A stretch of DNA of 17,832 nt, from contig DASTQL010000099.1 in NCBI GenBank assembly GCA_035761805.1, positions 1-17,832 of the forward strand, in the 5' to 3' direction. The notes below the pieces were generated by a model. The model searched no databases. It was given only the letters and a program-made list of their open reading frames with translations, and was not told the DNA's origin. The first letter of the stretch is position 1, and every line of letters begins with the position of its first letter. A program made the translations under genes and the position numbers. The stretch comes from DASTQL01 sp035761805 (lineage in GTDB: Bacteria; Actinomycetota; Actinomycetes; Jiangellales; Jiangellaceae). This document shows positions 1-6,767 of the stretch, piece by piece.

Positions 1-774
1 GTCGCGGTCGCCACTGCTCGCTCGCGGGCGCGCTTGGGCGTGCACGGCACCATCGGCGAGTCGATGCTCGTCGATCTGCGGGACCGCCTGCGCGCCCAGG
101 GGGAGCTGCCCGAGCTGCCCAGGGGCTGGCAGGCCGAGGTCGTCCACCGGTCGGCCGGTGGTGCGACGTTCTCGGGCGACTTCCTGGTTGCGGCCCGCCC
201 ACCGGGCACCGACCGCGTGGAGGTCGTGCTCGTGGACGTGTCCGGCAAGGGACTGGCTGCGGGGACCCGCGCCCTTCTCCTCTCCGGCGCGTTCGGTGGT
301 CTGCTGGGCTCACTGCCACCGTCGGACTTCCTGTCGGCCGCCAACGCCTACCTCCTGCGCCAGGAGTGGGGCGAGGGATTCGCCACCGCGGTGCAGCTGA
401 CCCTCGACCTGGGCACGGGTCACTACGCCGTACGGTCGGCGGGGCACCCCCCGGCGGTCCACTTCCATGCGGGTTCCGGGCGGTGGCAGGTCCTTCCCAC
501 GAAGGGCGGTCTGCTCGGCGTGTTCGACCACGAGGCCGACGACTACGAACCCGTGACCGGCCGGCTGGGCCGGGGCGACGCGCTCCTGCTCTACACCGAC
601 GGCCTCGTCGAGAACCCGCAACGCGACATCTACGACGGCATCGACAAGCTGCTGGGGCTGGCGGAGCGGCTGGTCACCCAGGGCTTCCGTCACGGGGCGC
701 GCAAGCTGGTGGACGCGGTCGGCCGGACAGGGATCGACGACGACCGGGCGCTCGTGCTGATCTGGCGCAGCTGA
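1..774 (+). CDS. SpoIIE/PP2C-type serine/threonine phosphatase, 5' end outside window
   Basis: This is a protein phosphatase of the PPM/SpoIIE family, whose members dephosphorylate Ser/Thr sites, classically on anti-anti-sigma proteins in partner-switching regulation. The frame is open to base 1, so the gene is cut by the window edge; TTG at 34 and ATG at 64 are only internal candidates. The metal-binding aspartates expected for the fold are visible: SGDF (Asp codon at 178-180), VDVSGKG (235-237), YTDGLVE (598-600) and the DDDRALV run near the C-terminus (742-744). SAGHPPA, typical of this family, lies between them. The catalytic set therefore looks complete. No GAF, PAS or response-regulator domain is visible in the part present, so the sensing partner is unknown. 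The stop codon lies 4 bases from the 3' end of the convergent tRNA-Gly, leaving no room for a terminator. The family call is firm; the substrate is unknown. Confidence 0.85.
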   Translation, partial: VAVATARSRARLGVHGTIGESMLVDLRDRLRAQGELPELPRGWQAEVVHRSAGGATFSGDFLVAARPPGTDRVEVVLVDVSGKGLAAGTRALLLSGAFGGLLGSLPPSDFLSAANAYLLRQEWGEGFATAVQLTLDLGTGHYAVRSAGHPPAVHFHAGSGRWQVLPTKGGLLGVFDHEADDYEPVTGRLGRGDALLLYTDGLVENPQRDIYDGIDKLLGLAERLVTQGFRHGARKLVDAVGRTGIDDDRALVLIWRS

Positions 775-778
775 ACGC

Positions 779-852
779 TGGAGCGGGTGACGGGAATCGA
801 ACCCGCATGGCCAGCTTGGAAGGCTGGGGCTCTGCCATTGAGCTACACCCGC
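779..852 (-). tRNA. tRNA-Gly (anticodon UCC), CCA encoded
   Basis: Read on the minus strand it folds as a full cloverleaf. The 7-bp acceptor stem is GCGGGTG/CACCCGC, and the D arm starts GCTC and closes GAGC. The anticodon stem CCAGC/GCTGG encloses the loop CTTCCAA, giving anticodon TCC. The T loop is TTCGATT on a 5-bp stem. The discriminator is T at 782, and CCA is encoded at 781-779. It lies head to head with tRNA-Pro, 70 bp apart, and converges on the phosphatase gene. Confidence 0.96.
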
Positions 853-903
853 GTGCGGGGCGGCGAGGGCCCCGGCCGGTCAGGGTACCCCCGCCGGCTG
901 CCC

Positions 904-909
904 TAGACT
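904..909 (+). promoter_or_regulatory. Possible -10 box (TAGACT) for tRNA-Pro
   Basis: TAGACT fits the actinobacterial TANNNT -10 pattern and sits 13 bases before the mature 5' end of tRNA-Pro, which would give a short 5' leader. No good TTGACA-like -35 is seen at the expected distance. The same hexamer occurs before valS. Confidence 0.35.
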
Positions 910-922
910 TGCCCGGGCGCCG

Positions 923-995
923 CGGGGCGTAGCGTAGTGGCTAGCGCGCCTGCTTTGGGTGCAGGAGATCGGGAGTTCGAGTCTCCCCGCCCCGA
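923..995 (+). tRNA. tRNA-Pro (anticodon UGG)
   Basis: The acceptor stem is CGGGGCG (923-929) pairing with CGCCCCG (988-994), with discriminator A at 995. The anticodon stem CCTGC/GCAGG closes the loop TTTGGGT, giving anticodon TGG. The T arm GGGAG-TTCGAGT-CTCCC is complete. The bases after the discriminator are CCG, so the final CCA is not fully encoded, unlike the neighbouring tRNA-Gly. A hairpin follows at once. Confidence 0.96.
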
Positions 996-998
996 CCG

Positions 999-1026
999 GA
1001 CCCGAGGCCTCGATGGCCTCCGGGTC
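999..1026 (+). terminator. Hairpin after tRNA-Pro, likely intrinsic terminator without U-tract
   Basis: GACCCG-AGGCC and GGCCT-C-CGGGTC form an 11-bp stem with one bulged base and the 5-base loop TCGAT, beginning 4 bases after the tRNA. No T-run follows, as is common for actinobacterial terminators. It could instead be a 3' processing structure. Confidence 0.55.
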
Positions 1027-1129
1027 GTCCGTACGACCAGCCCCACCCGGGTACACGCGGTAGGCGCGTCAGCCGCGAGCGCCCGGACCCACCGAGACCA
1101 GCACCGCCGTCCACAGGAGACACGTCAGC

Positions 1130-2527
1130 GTGAAGAGCGTCGTCGAGACCCTCAACCCGACGCGGGTCCGCCTCGTCGTCGAGGTCCCCTTCGAGGAGCT
1201 CCGGCCCAGCCTCGACACCGCCTACCGGCGCATCGGCGCCCAGGTGGTCGTGCCGGGCTTCCGCAAGGGCAAGGTCCCGCCGCGGATCATCGACCAGCGC
1301 TTCGGGCGCGCCGCGGTCCTCGAGGAGGCGGTCAACGACGCGTTGCCGCGGCTGTACGCCCAGGCCGTCCAGGACAACGAGCTGCAGCCGATCGGCACGC
1401 CGCACGTCGACGTCACCGACCTCAGCGACGGCGAGGCGCTGAAGTTCACCGCCGAGGTCGACGTCCGGCCGGCCGTCGAGCTGCCCGAGTGGGAGGGCCT
1501 GGAGGTCCGGGTCGACGACGCCACCCCGACCGACGAGGAGGTCGACGCGCAGGTCGACACCTTGCGCGAGCGGTTCGGCACGCTGCACGGGGTGGACCGG
1601 GCGGCGACCGACGGCGACCACGTCGTCCTCGACCTGGTCGCGCGTCGCGACGGCCAGGTTGTCGAGGGCGGCGAGGTCAGCGGCGTCACCTACCAGGTCG
1701 GCAGCGGCCAGCTCGTCGACGGCATCGACGAGGCTGTGGTCGGCCTGTCGGCGGGGGAGTCGGCCTCGTTCCGCACGACCCTGATGGGCACCCAGGACGG
1801 CCAGGAGGTGGACTGCGAGGTGACCGTCTCGGCGGTCAAGGAGCAGGAGCTGCCTCCGCTCGACGACGACTTCGCCCAGCTGGCCAGCGAGTTCGACACG
1901 CTCGAGGAGCTGAGGGCGGACGTGCGCGACCGCGTCGAGCGCGCCAGGCGGCTGCAGCAGGCCGCCCAGGCCCGTGACGCCGTGCTCGAGCAGCTGCTGG
2001 AGAAGGTCGGCGACCTGCCCCTGCCCGAGGGCGTCGTGAGCTCGCGGGTCGAGGAGCACTTCGCCGACGGCCACGGCGACGACGAGCACCGCGATGACTT
2101 CGAGACCGACCTGCGCCGCAACCTGACCGCCCAGTTCGTCCTGGACGAGGTGGTGAAGACCGAGCAGATCGGTGTCGACCAGGAAGAACTGACCTCCTAC
2201 GTCCTCCAGCGCGCCGTGCAGGCCGGGGTCGACCCGAACGAGCTGGCACAGCAGTACGTCCAGAGCGGGACCCTGCCCACCGTCGCCGCCGATGTCGCCC
2301 GGGGCAAGGCGCTCGCCCTGCTCGTCGAGCGCGCAACCGTTCTCGACGCCACGGGCAACGAGGTCCCGCTCGACCGGCTCCACGAGGACGGCACGCTCGC
2401 CGTGACCTCCGACGAGGACTTCTTCGCCGGTGCGGACGAGGCGGCCCTGCCTGCCGACACGGCCACCGACGCCGACCCGGCCCCTGTCACCGACTCAACG
2501 CCGCTCGGCTCGACCCGGACCGACTGA
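1130..2527 (+). CDS. tig: Trigger factor, ribosome-associated chaperone and prolyl isomerase
   Basis: Trigger factor binds at the ribosomal exit tunnel and shelters nascent chains in the cytosol. The 465-residue length is normal. The N-terminal ribosome-binding domain carries the signature GFRKGKVP at residues 43-50. The FKBP-like PPIase domain follows (about 155-240, with GDHVVLDL and the segment ending VGLSAGESASF). After it comes the long helical substrate-binding region and an acidic, low-complexity tail rich in Asp, Thr and Ala (from about 420). The GTG start at 1130 is set by AGGAGA at 1115-1120, 9 bases upstream. The gene heads the usual actinobacterial order tig-clpP1-clpP2-clpX, but 264 bp separate it from clpP1, with a palindromic element and a ClgR-type operator in between, so the clp genes probably have their own promoter. 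Its TGA stop lies inside that palindromic element. Confidence 0.97.
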   Translation: MKSVVETLNPTRVRLVVEVPFEELRPSLDTAYRRIGAQVVVPGFRKGKVPPRIIDQRFGRAAVLEEAVNDALPRLYAQAVQDNELQPIGTPHVDVTDLSDGEALKFTAEVDVRPAVELPEWEGLEVRVDDATPTDEEVDAQVDTLRERFGTLHGVDRAATDGDHVVLDLVARRDGQVVEGGEVSGVTYQVGSGQLVDGIDEAVVGLSAGESASFRTTLMGTQDGQEVDCEVTVSAVKEQELPPLDDDFAQLASEFDTLEELRADVRDRVERARRLQQAAQARDAVLEQLLEKVGDLPLPEGVVSSRVEEHFADGHGDDEHRDDFETDLRRNLTAQFVLDEVVKTEQIGVDQEELTSYVLQRAVQAGVDPNELAQQYVQSGTLPTVAADVARGKALALLVERATVLDATGNEVPLDRLHEDGTLAVTSDEDFFAGADEAALPADTATDADPAPVTDSTPLGSTRTD

Positions 2528-2602
2528 CCACGTTCACCACCCTCGTGGGGTCATCACCGGGCTCGGGAACCTGGTGATGACCCGAGCAGCCTGGTGGTGA
2601 CC
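2522..2602 (+). repeat. 81-bp palindromic repeat element, copy 1 (contains the tig stop codon)
   Basis: This block matches 15635-15715. The first 36 bases differ at only two positions, both have a 15-base variable middle, then both read GGTGATGAC, and the right ends share a GCCT(G/T)GTGGT core. Each copy is 81 bp. The TGA of tig (2525-2527) is part of the conserved left end. Inner arms at 2548-2558 and 2573-2583 pair perfectly; TCACCACC near the left can pair with GGTGGTGA near the right as an outer stem. It is not a repeat family I recognise, and no mobility gene is nearby. Confidence 0.75.
2548..2583 (+). terminator. Strong hairpin after tig (inside repeat copy 1)
   Basis: GGGTCATCACC (2548-2558) pairs without mismatch with GGTGATGACCC (2573-2583), an 11-bp stem with a 14-base loop, starting 20 bases after the tig stop. 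There is no T-run. Its position between tig and the separately regulated clpP1 fits a terminator or a 3'-end stabilising hairpin. Confidence 0.6.
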
Positions 2603-2618
2603 GGTGCTCACCCACATG

Positions 2619-2632
2619 CGCCGTGAGCGAAC
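2619..2632 (-). promoter_or_regulatory. ClgR operator candidate upstream of clpP1P2
   Basis: CGC-CGTGA-GCGAAC is, on the minus strand, GTTCGC-5N-GCG. That is the operator consensus I recall for ClgR, the activator of clp and lon genes in Streptomyces and other actinobacteria. Every fixed position matches. It lies about 160 bp before the clpP1 start and roughly 40 bp upstream of a candidate -10, a position suited to an activator. Confidence 0.65.
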
Positions 2633-2671
2633 AACCCCAGCGAGCCGGATGGCTGTGCCGGGGTCGTTGGT

Positions 2672-2677
2672 TAGGGT
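2672..2677 (+). promoter_or_regulatory. Candidate -10 box (TAGGGT) of the clpP1P2 promoter
   Basis: TAGGGT fits TANNNT and lies downstream of the ClgR box. Transcription would start near 2684, leaving a leader of about 108 bases. No clear -35 is present, which is consistent with an activator-dependent promoter but is weak evidence on its own. Confidence 0.35.
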
Positions 2678-2791
2678 CGGTGACGCCCCTCCAGGGTGCG
2701 CCCCACCTGGTTCAGCAGCCGCACCACCGGCACCACCCCGGCCCCGCACCGGCCGCGCCGGCGCCCAGCCACCGAGCAGGAGATTGTCGAC

Positions 2792-3406
2792 ATGGAGAGC
2801 ACGGAGTCCCGCACCCCGGCGCCGGGAGTTCAGTCCGGCCTCGACGACCACATCTACAACCGGCTGCTCCGCGAGCGGATCATCTTCCTCGGCTCCGAGG
2901 TGCGCGACGAGAACGCCAACGCGATCTGCGCGCAGATCCTGCTGCTGGCTGCGGAGGACCCGGACAAGGACATCTTCCTCTACATCAACTCGCCGGGCGG
3001 ATCCGTGTCGGCGGGCATGGCGATCTACGACACCATGCAGTACGTCAAGAACGACGTGGCCACCCTGGCGATGGGTCTGGCGGCCTCGATGGGCCAGTTC
3101 CTGCTGGCCGCGGGCGCTGCGGGCAAGCGCTACGCGACGCCGCACGCGCGGATCATGATGCACCAGCCCTCGGGCGGTCTCGGCGGCTCCGCGAGCGACA
3201 TCCGCATCCAGGCCGAGCAGATGCTGCACGTCAAGAAGCAGATGGCCGAGCTGATCGCCCAGCACACCGGGCGCACGATCGAGGAGATCGAGCGCGACTC
3301 CGACCGCGACCGGTGGTTCACGGCCGAGGAAGCCCTCGACTACGGCTTCGTCGACCACGTGGTGCGCAGCGCGTCACAGGTCTCCGAGGGCGGCGGCACC
3401 GCCTGA
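2792..3406 (+). CDS. clpP1: ATP-dependent Clp protease proteolytic subunit ClpP1
   Basis: ClpP1 is the serine peptidase subunit that in actinobacteria assembles with ClpP2 into a mixed tetradecamer fed by ClpX or ClpC. I place the start at ATG 2792, preceded by AGGAGA at 2778-2783, giving 204 residues. A longer frame back to 2696 encodes a Pro/Arg-rich stretch unlike the family and has no ribosome site. The catalytic triad is intact with usual spacing: Ser99 in GLAASMGQF, His124 in IMMHQPSGG and Asp173 in DSDRDRW. The fold motif YINSPGGSVSAG is at 64-75. The LAMGLAASMG form around the serine resembles mycobacterial ClpP1 rather than ClpP2. A short N-terminal extension (about 15 residues) may be a processed propeptide, as known for actinobacterial ClpPs. 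The gap to clpP2 is 52 bp with no hairpin, so the pair is probably co-transcribed. Confidence 0.96.
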   Translation: MESTESRTPAPGVQSGLDDHIYNRLLRERIIFLGSEVRDENANAICAQILLLAAEDPDKDIFLYINSPGGSVSAGMAIYDTMQYVKNDVATLAMGLAASMGQFLLAAGAAGKRYATPHARIMMHQPSGGLGGSASDIRIQAEQMLHVKKQMAELIAQHTGRTIEEIERDSDRDRWFTAEEALDYGFVDHVVRSASQVSEGGGTA

Positions 3407-3458
3407 CGGCCCGGCTGTCACACCTCCCCGCATCCACGCCCCCGTCCAGGAGACCCCG

Positions 3459-4088
3459 ATGAGCGACCCGAAGCTCCCGTCGATGAACTACTACATCCCG
3501 CAGTGGGAGGAGCGGACCTCCTACGGCTTTCGGCGGATCGACCCCTACGCCAAGCTGTTCGAGGAGCGCATCATCTTCCTCGGCACCCCGATCAGCGACG
3601 ACGTCGCCAACGCGGTCATGGCGCAGCTGATCTGCCTCGAATCCATGGACCCCGATCGCGACATCGAGATCTACATCAACTCACCCGGTGGCTCGTTCAC
3701 CGCGCTGACCGCGATCTACGACACGATGCAGTACATCAAGCCCGACGTCCGCACGGTGTGCATGGGGCAGGCGGCATCGGCGGCGGCGGTGCTCCTCGCG
3801 GCCGGCGCCAAGGGCAAGCGACTGGCCGTTCCCAACGCCCGCATCCTCATCCACCAGCCCTACACCGAGGGCGGCTACGGCCAGGCCAGCGACCTCGAGA
3901 TCCAGGCCAACGAGATCCTGCGGATGCGCTCGCTGCTGGAGGAGATGCTCGCCAAGCACTCCAACAAGGACATCGAGACGATCCGCAAGGACATCGAGCG
4001 CGACAAGATCCTCACCGCCCAGGAGGCGCTGGACTACGGCCTGGTCGACTCCATCACGACGTCCCGCAAGGCGAGCATCGACTCCTGA
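3459..4088 (+). CDS. clpP2: ATP-dependent Clp protease proteolytic subunit ClpP2
   Basis: This second ClpP subunit, 209 residues, is distinct from its neighbour and is expected to form the partner ring of the ClpP1P2 protease. ATG 3459 follows CAGGAGA at 3447-3453. The triad is Ser107 (VCMGQAASAAAVLL), His132 (ILIHQPYTEGG) and Asp182 (IERDKIL). The serine context GQAASAAAVLLAAG is the ClpP2 type known from mycobacteria, where ClpP2 provides the ClpX docking face. The one-residue-longer stretch after His132 (YTEGGYGQASD) also separates it from ClpP1. The C-terminal tail is short. A 170-bp gap follows before clpX. Confidence 0.96.
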   Translation: MSDPKLPSMNYYIPQWEERTSYGFRRIDPYAKLFEERIIFLGTPISDDVANAVMAQLICLESMDPDRDIEIYINSPGGSFTALTAIYDTMQYIKPDVRTVCMGQAASAAAVLLAAGAKGKRLAVPNARILIHQPYTEGGYGQASDLEIQANEILRMRSLLEEMLAKHSNKDIETIRKDIERDKILTAQEALDYGLVDSITTSRKASIDS

Positions 4089-4170
4089 CGGTTGCCCGGG
4101 GCCGACCGGCCCGCCCGCCGCCACCGATCCGGCACGCCGAGCCAAGGGTGGGGGAGGCCGGGAGGGGCCT

Positions 4171-4188
4171 CGACGGAGTACCGTCGAC
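4171..4188. promoter_or_regulatory. Palindrome upstream of clpX, possible operator or hairpin
   Basis: TCGACGG (4171-4177) and CCGTCGA (4182-4188) are perfect 7-bp inverted arms around AGTA, 70 bases before the clpX start. A TANNNT-like TACCGT (4180-4185) overlaps the right arm. The site could be a regulator-binding palindrome over a clpX promoter, or an attenuating hairpin in the clpP2-clpX message. It does not match the ClgR consensus. Confidence 0.4.
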
Positions 4189-4258
4189 ACACGGCACGGC
4201 CCAGGTCGGCCGTGCGCACGACACCGGCCGACTGGGCTCGACGGAAGGGACGCACCTG

Positions 4259-5554
4259 GTGGCACGCATCGGCGACGGCGGCGACCTGCTCAAGTGCTCC
4301 TTCTGCGGCAAGAGCCAGAAGCAGGTCAAGAAGCTCATCGCGGGCCCCGGCGTCTACATCTGCGACGAGTGCATCGACCTGTGCAACGAGATCATCGAGG
4401 AGGAGCTCAGCGAGACGTCCGAGGTCGGCCTGGACGAGCTGCCCAAGCCGCGGGAGATCTACGAGTTCCTGGAGCAGTACGTGATCGGCCAGGAGACCGC
4501 CAAGAAGGCGCTCTCGGTCGCGGTCTACAACCACTACAAGCGGGTCCAGGCGCGGCAGGCGGGCAACAGCAGCCGGCACTCCAAGGAGGAGCCGGTCGAG
4601 CTGGCCAAGTCCAACATCCTGCTCATCGGCCCGACCGGCTGCGGCAAGACCTACCTGGCGCAGACCCTCGCCAAGCTGCTCAACGTGCCCTTCGCCATCG
4701 CCGACGCGACCGCGCTCACCGAGGCCGGTTACGTCGGGGAGGACGTCGAGAACATCCTGCTCAAGCTGATCCAGGCGGCCGACTACGACGTCAAGAAGGC
4801 CGAGACCGGGATCATCTACATCGACGAGGTCGACAAGATCGCCCGCAAGAGCGAGAACCCGTCGATCACCCGCGACGTGTCCGGCGAAGGTGTCCAGCAG
4901 GCGCTGCTCAAGATCCTGGAGGGGACGACGGCAAGCGTGCCGCCACAAGGCGGCCGCAAGCATCCGCACCAGGAGTTCATCCAGATCGACACGACCAACG
5001 TGCTGTTCATCGTGGGCGGGGCCTTCGCCGGCCTGGAGCAGCTGGTCGAGCACCGGGTCGGGCGGCGCGGTCTCGGCTTCGGGGCAGAGATCCGCAGCAA
5101 GGCCGAGCGTGACGGCGCCGACCTCTTCGGCGAGGTCATGCCCGAGGACCTGTTGAAGTTCGGGCTCATCCCGGAGTTCATCGGCCGGCTCCCGGTGATC
5201 ACCACGGTGAGTCCGCTCGACCGCGACGCGCTCATCCGCATCCTCGGCGAGCCCCGCAACGCCCTCATCAAGCAGTACAAGAAGCTCTTCGAGCTCGACA
5301 ACGTCGAGCTGGAGTTCACCGACGACGCGATCGATGCCGTCGCCGACCAGGCGCTCCTGCGCGGTACGGGGGCGCGCGGGCTCCGGGCGATCATGGAGGA
5401 GGTCCTCCTCGCGGTCATGTACGAGGTGCCCAGCCGCGACGACGTCGCCCGTGTCGTGATCACCGGCGAGGTCGTGGCCGAGAACGTCAACCCGACCCTG
5501 GTGCCGCGCGAGATCGGTCCGCGCAAGCGCGAGCGCCGCGAGAAGAGCGCCTGA
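4259..5554 (+). CDS. clpX: ATP-dependent Clp protease ATP-binding subunit ClpX
   Basis: ClpX is the AAA+ unfoldase that feeds substrates to ClpP1P2. The frame is open further upstream, but GTG 4259 is the start: it gives M-ARIGDGGDLLKCSFCG, the N-terminus I recall for mycobacterial ClpX, and GGAAGGGA lies at 4243-4250. The product is 431 residues. The zinc-binding domain has Cys13, Cys16, Cys35 and Cys38 (CSFC, CDEC). Walker A is GPTGCGKT at 124-131, Walker B is IIYIDEVDK at 185-193, and the pore loop is AGYVGED shortly before Walker B. GLGFGAEIR is the ClpP-docking loop (IGF/LGF type), and TGARGLR is the sensor-2 region near the C-terminus. Nothing is missing. The stop is 34 bp before the M20 gene, with no hairpin between, so readthrough into the amino-acid cassette is possible. 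Confidence 0.97.
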   Translation: MARIGDGGDLLKCSFCGKSQKQVKKLIAGPGVYICDECIDLCNEIIEEELSETSEVGLDELPKPREIYEFLEQYVIGQETAKKALSVAVYNHYKRVQARQAGNSSRHSKEEPVELAKSNILLIGPTGCGKTYLAQTLAKLLNVPFAIADATALTEAGYVGEDVENILLKLIQAADYDVKKAETGIIYIDEVDKIARKSENPSITRDVSGEGVQQALLKILEGTTASVPPQGGRKHPHQEFIQIDTTNVLFIVGGAFAGLEQLVEHRVGRRGLGFGAEIRSKAERDGADLFGEVMPEDLLKFGLIPEFIGRLPVITTVSPLDRDALIRILGEPRNALIKQYKKLFELDNVELEFTDDAIDAVADQALLRGTGARGLRAIMEEVLLAVMYEVPSRDDVARVVITGEVVAENVNPTLVPREIGPRKRERREKSA

Positions 5555-5588
5555 GCCGCGGCACGTCGCCCGCCCCGACGCGACTCCC

Positions 5589-6767
5589 GTGCCCACGGTC
5601 CCGGACCCCACCCCACCTCCGCCCGGGGAGCTGCTCGGCCGACTCCGCGCTGCGGTCCCGCAGATGCTGGAGGACCTCCGCACCCTGGTCGAGGTTGAGT
5701 CGCCCTCCTCGGACCCGGCTGCGCTGCACCGCAGCGCCGAGGCGGTCGCCGCCCTCGGGCAGCGGCTCACCGGCCAGGCACCGGAGTGGCTCGTCCGCGG
5801 CGGGGTGCCGCACCTGCGGTGGGACCTCGGCGACGGCCCGCGGCGGATCCTCCTGCTCGGTCACCACGACACCGTCTGGCCGCTCGGCTCGCTGGCCACC
5901 CATCCGTGGTCCGTCGAGGACGGAGTCGCGCGCGGCCCGGGATGCTTCGACATGAAGGCCGGCCTGGTGCTGCTCCTCCACGCGGTCGCCGCCGTGCCCC
6001 GCGCGTACGGGACGGGCGTCGACGGGGTGTCGGTCCTGGTCACCGGGGACGAGGAGGTCGGGTCGGTCACCTCCCGGGCGATCGTCGAGAAGTCGGCGCT
6101 GGGCTGCCGGGCCGCACTGGTCGCGGAGGGTGCGGCCGAGGACGGAGCGCTCAAGGTCGAGCGCAAGGGACTCGCCTCCTACACCGTCCGCGTCGCCGGG
6201 CGGGCCGCGCACGCCGGGCTCGAGCCGCACCTCGGCGTCAACGCCGGCGTCGAGCTCGCCCACCAGGTGCTCGCCGTCGCCGAGCTCGGGGACCCCGCGG
6301 CCGGGACCACCGTCACCCCGACCCTCCTGACCGCCGGGAGCAGCGCCAACACCGTGCCCGCGGACGCTGAGCTCGCCGTCGACGTGCGCGCGACCACCAG
6401 GACGGAGATGCAGCGCGTCGACACCGCGCTGCGTTCGCTCCGGCCGTACCTGCCCGGCGCGGCGCTGGACCTAGACGACGGGCACGACCGGCCGCCGATG
6501 GAGGCGGGATCCTCGGGCGGGCTGGAGCACCTCGCCGGCGCGGTGGCAGCCGGTCTGGGGCTGCCCGTGCCGGACTCGGTGGCAGTCGGCGGAGGCTCCG
6601 ACGGCAACTTCACCGCGGGGGTCGGGACGCCCACGCTCGACGGGTTGGGCGCCCTCGGAGGAGGGGCTCACGCCGACGACGAGCACGTCGTCGTCGAGTC
6701 CCTGGCCCCGCGTGCGGCCCTGCTGGCAGGCCTGGTCGCGGTGCTGCTCGCGGGACGGGCGTCGTGA
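5589..6767 (+). CDS. M20-family metallohydrolase, probable N-succinyl-L-amino-acid desuccinylase
   Basis: This is a di-zinc M20 hydrolase of the ArgE/DapE/carboxypeptidase G2 type, 392 residues. Visible landmarks are the HxD metal motif in LLLGHHDTVWP (His92, Asp94), the bridging aspartate in GPGCFDMKAG (Asp121), the Glu155-Glu156 pair in VTGDEEVGS, the dimerisation-lid stretch around GRAAHAGLEPH, and a late metal His in GGGAHADDEH. Sequence alone suggests only acyl-amino-acid hydrolysis. The two following genes, an acyltransferase and an N-succinylamino-acid racemase, suggest that it releases L-amino acids from N-succinyl-L-amino acids. No ribosome-binding site is obvious before GTG 5589, and translation could start later (ATG 5664 is possible), so the N-terminus is uncertain. 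It overlaps the next gene by the 4 bases GTGA. Confidence 0.82.
   Translation: MPTVPDPTPPPPGELLGRLRAAVPQMLEDLRTLVEVESPSSDPAALHRSAEAVAALGQRLTGQAPEWLVRGGVPHLRWDLGDGPRRILLLGHHDTVWPLGSLATHPWSVEDGVARGPGCFDMKAGLVLLLHAVAAVPRAYGTGVDGVSVLVTGDEEVGSVTSRAIVEKSALGCRAALVAEGAAEDGALKVERKGLASYTVRVAGRAAHAGLEPHLGVNAGVELAHQVLAVAELGDPAAGTTVTPTLLTAGSSANTVPADAELAVDVRATTRTEMQRVDTALRSLRPYLPGAALDLDDGHDRPPMEAGSSGGLEHLAGAVAAGLGLPVPDSVAVGGGSDGNFTAGVGTPTLDGLGALGGGAHADDEHVVVESLAPRAALLAGLVAVLLAGRAS

Noticed and set aside
941..2383. Long minus-strand open frame opposite tig
   Set aside because: Antisense shadow of tig; its composition (Leu/Val/Asp/Gly repeats) mirrors tig codons and no domain is recognisable.
2522..2602. 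Palindromic repeats as CRISPR or as an IS end pair
   Set aside because: There are only two copies, 13 kb apart, with no spacers, no cas genes and no transposase between or beside them, and no target duplication visible.
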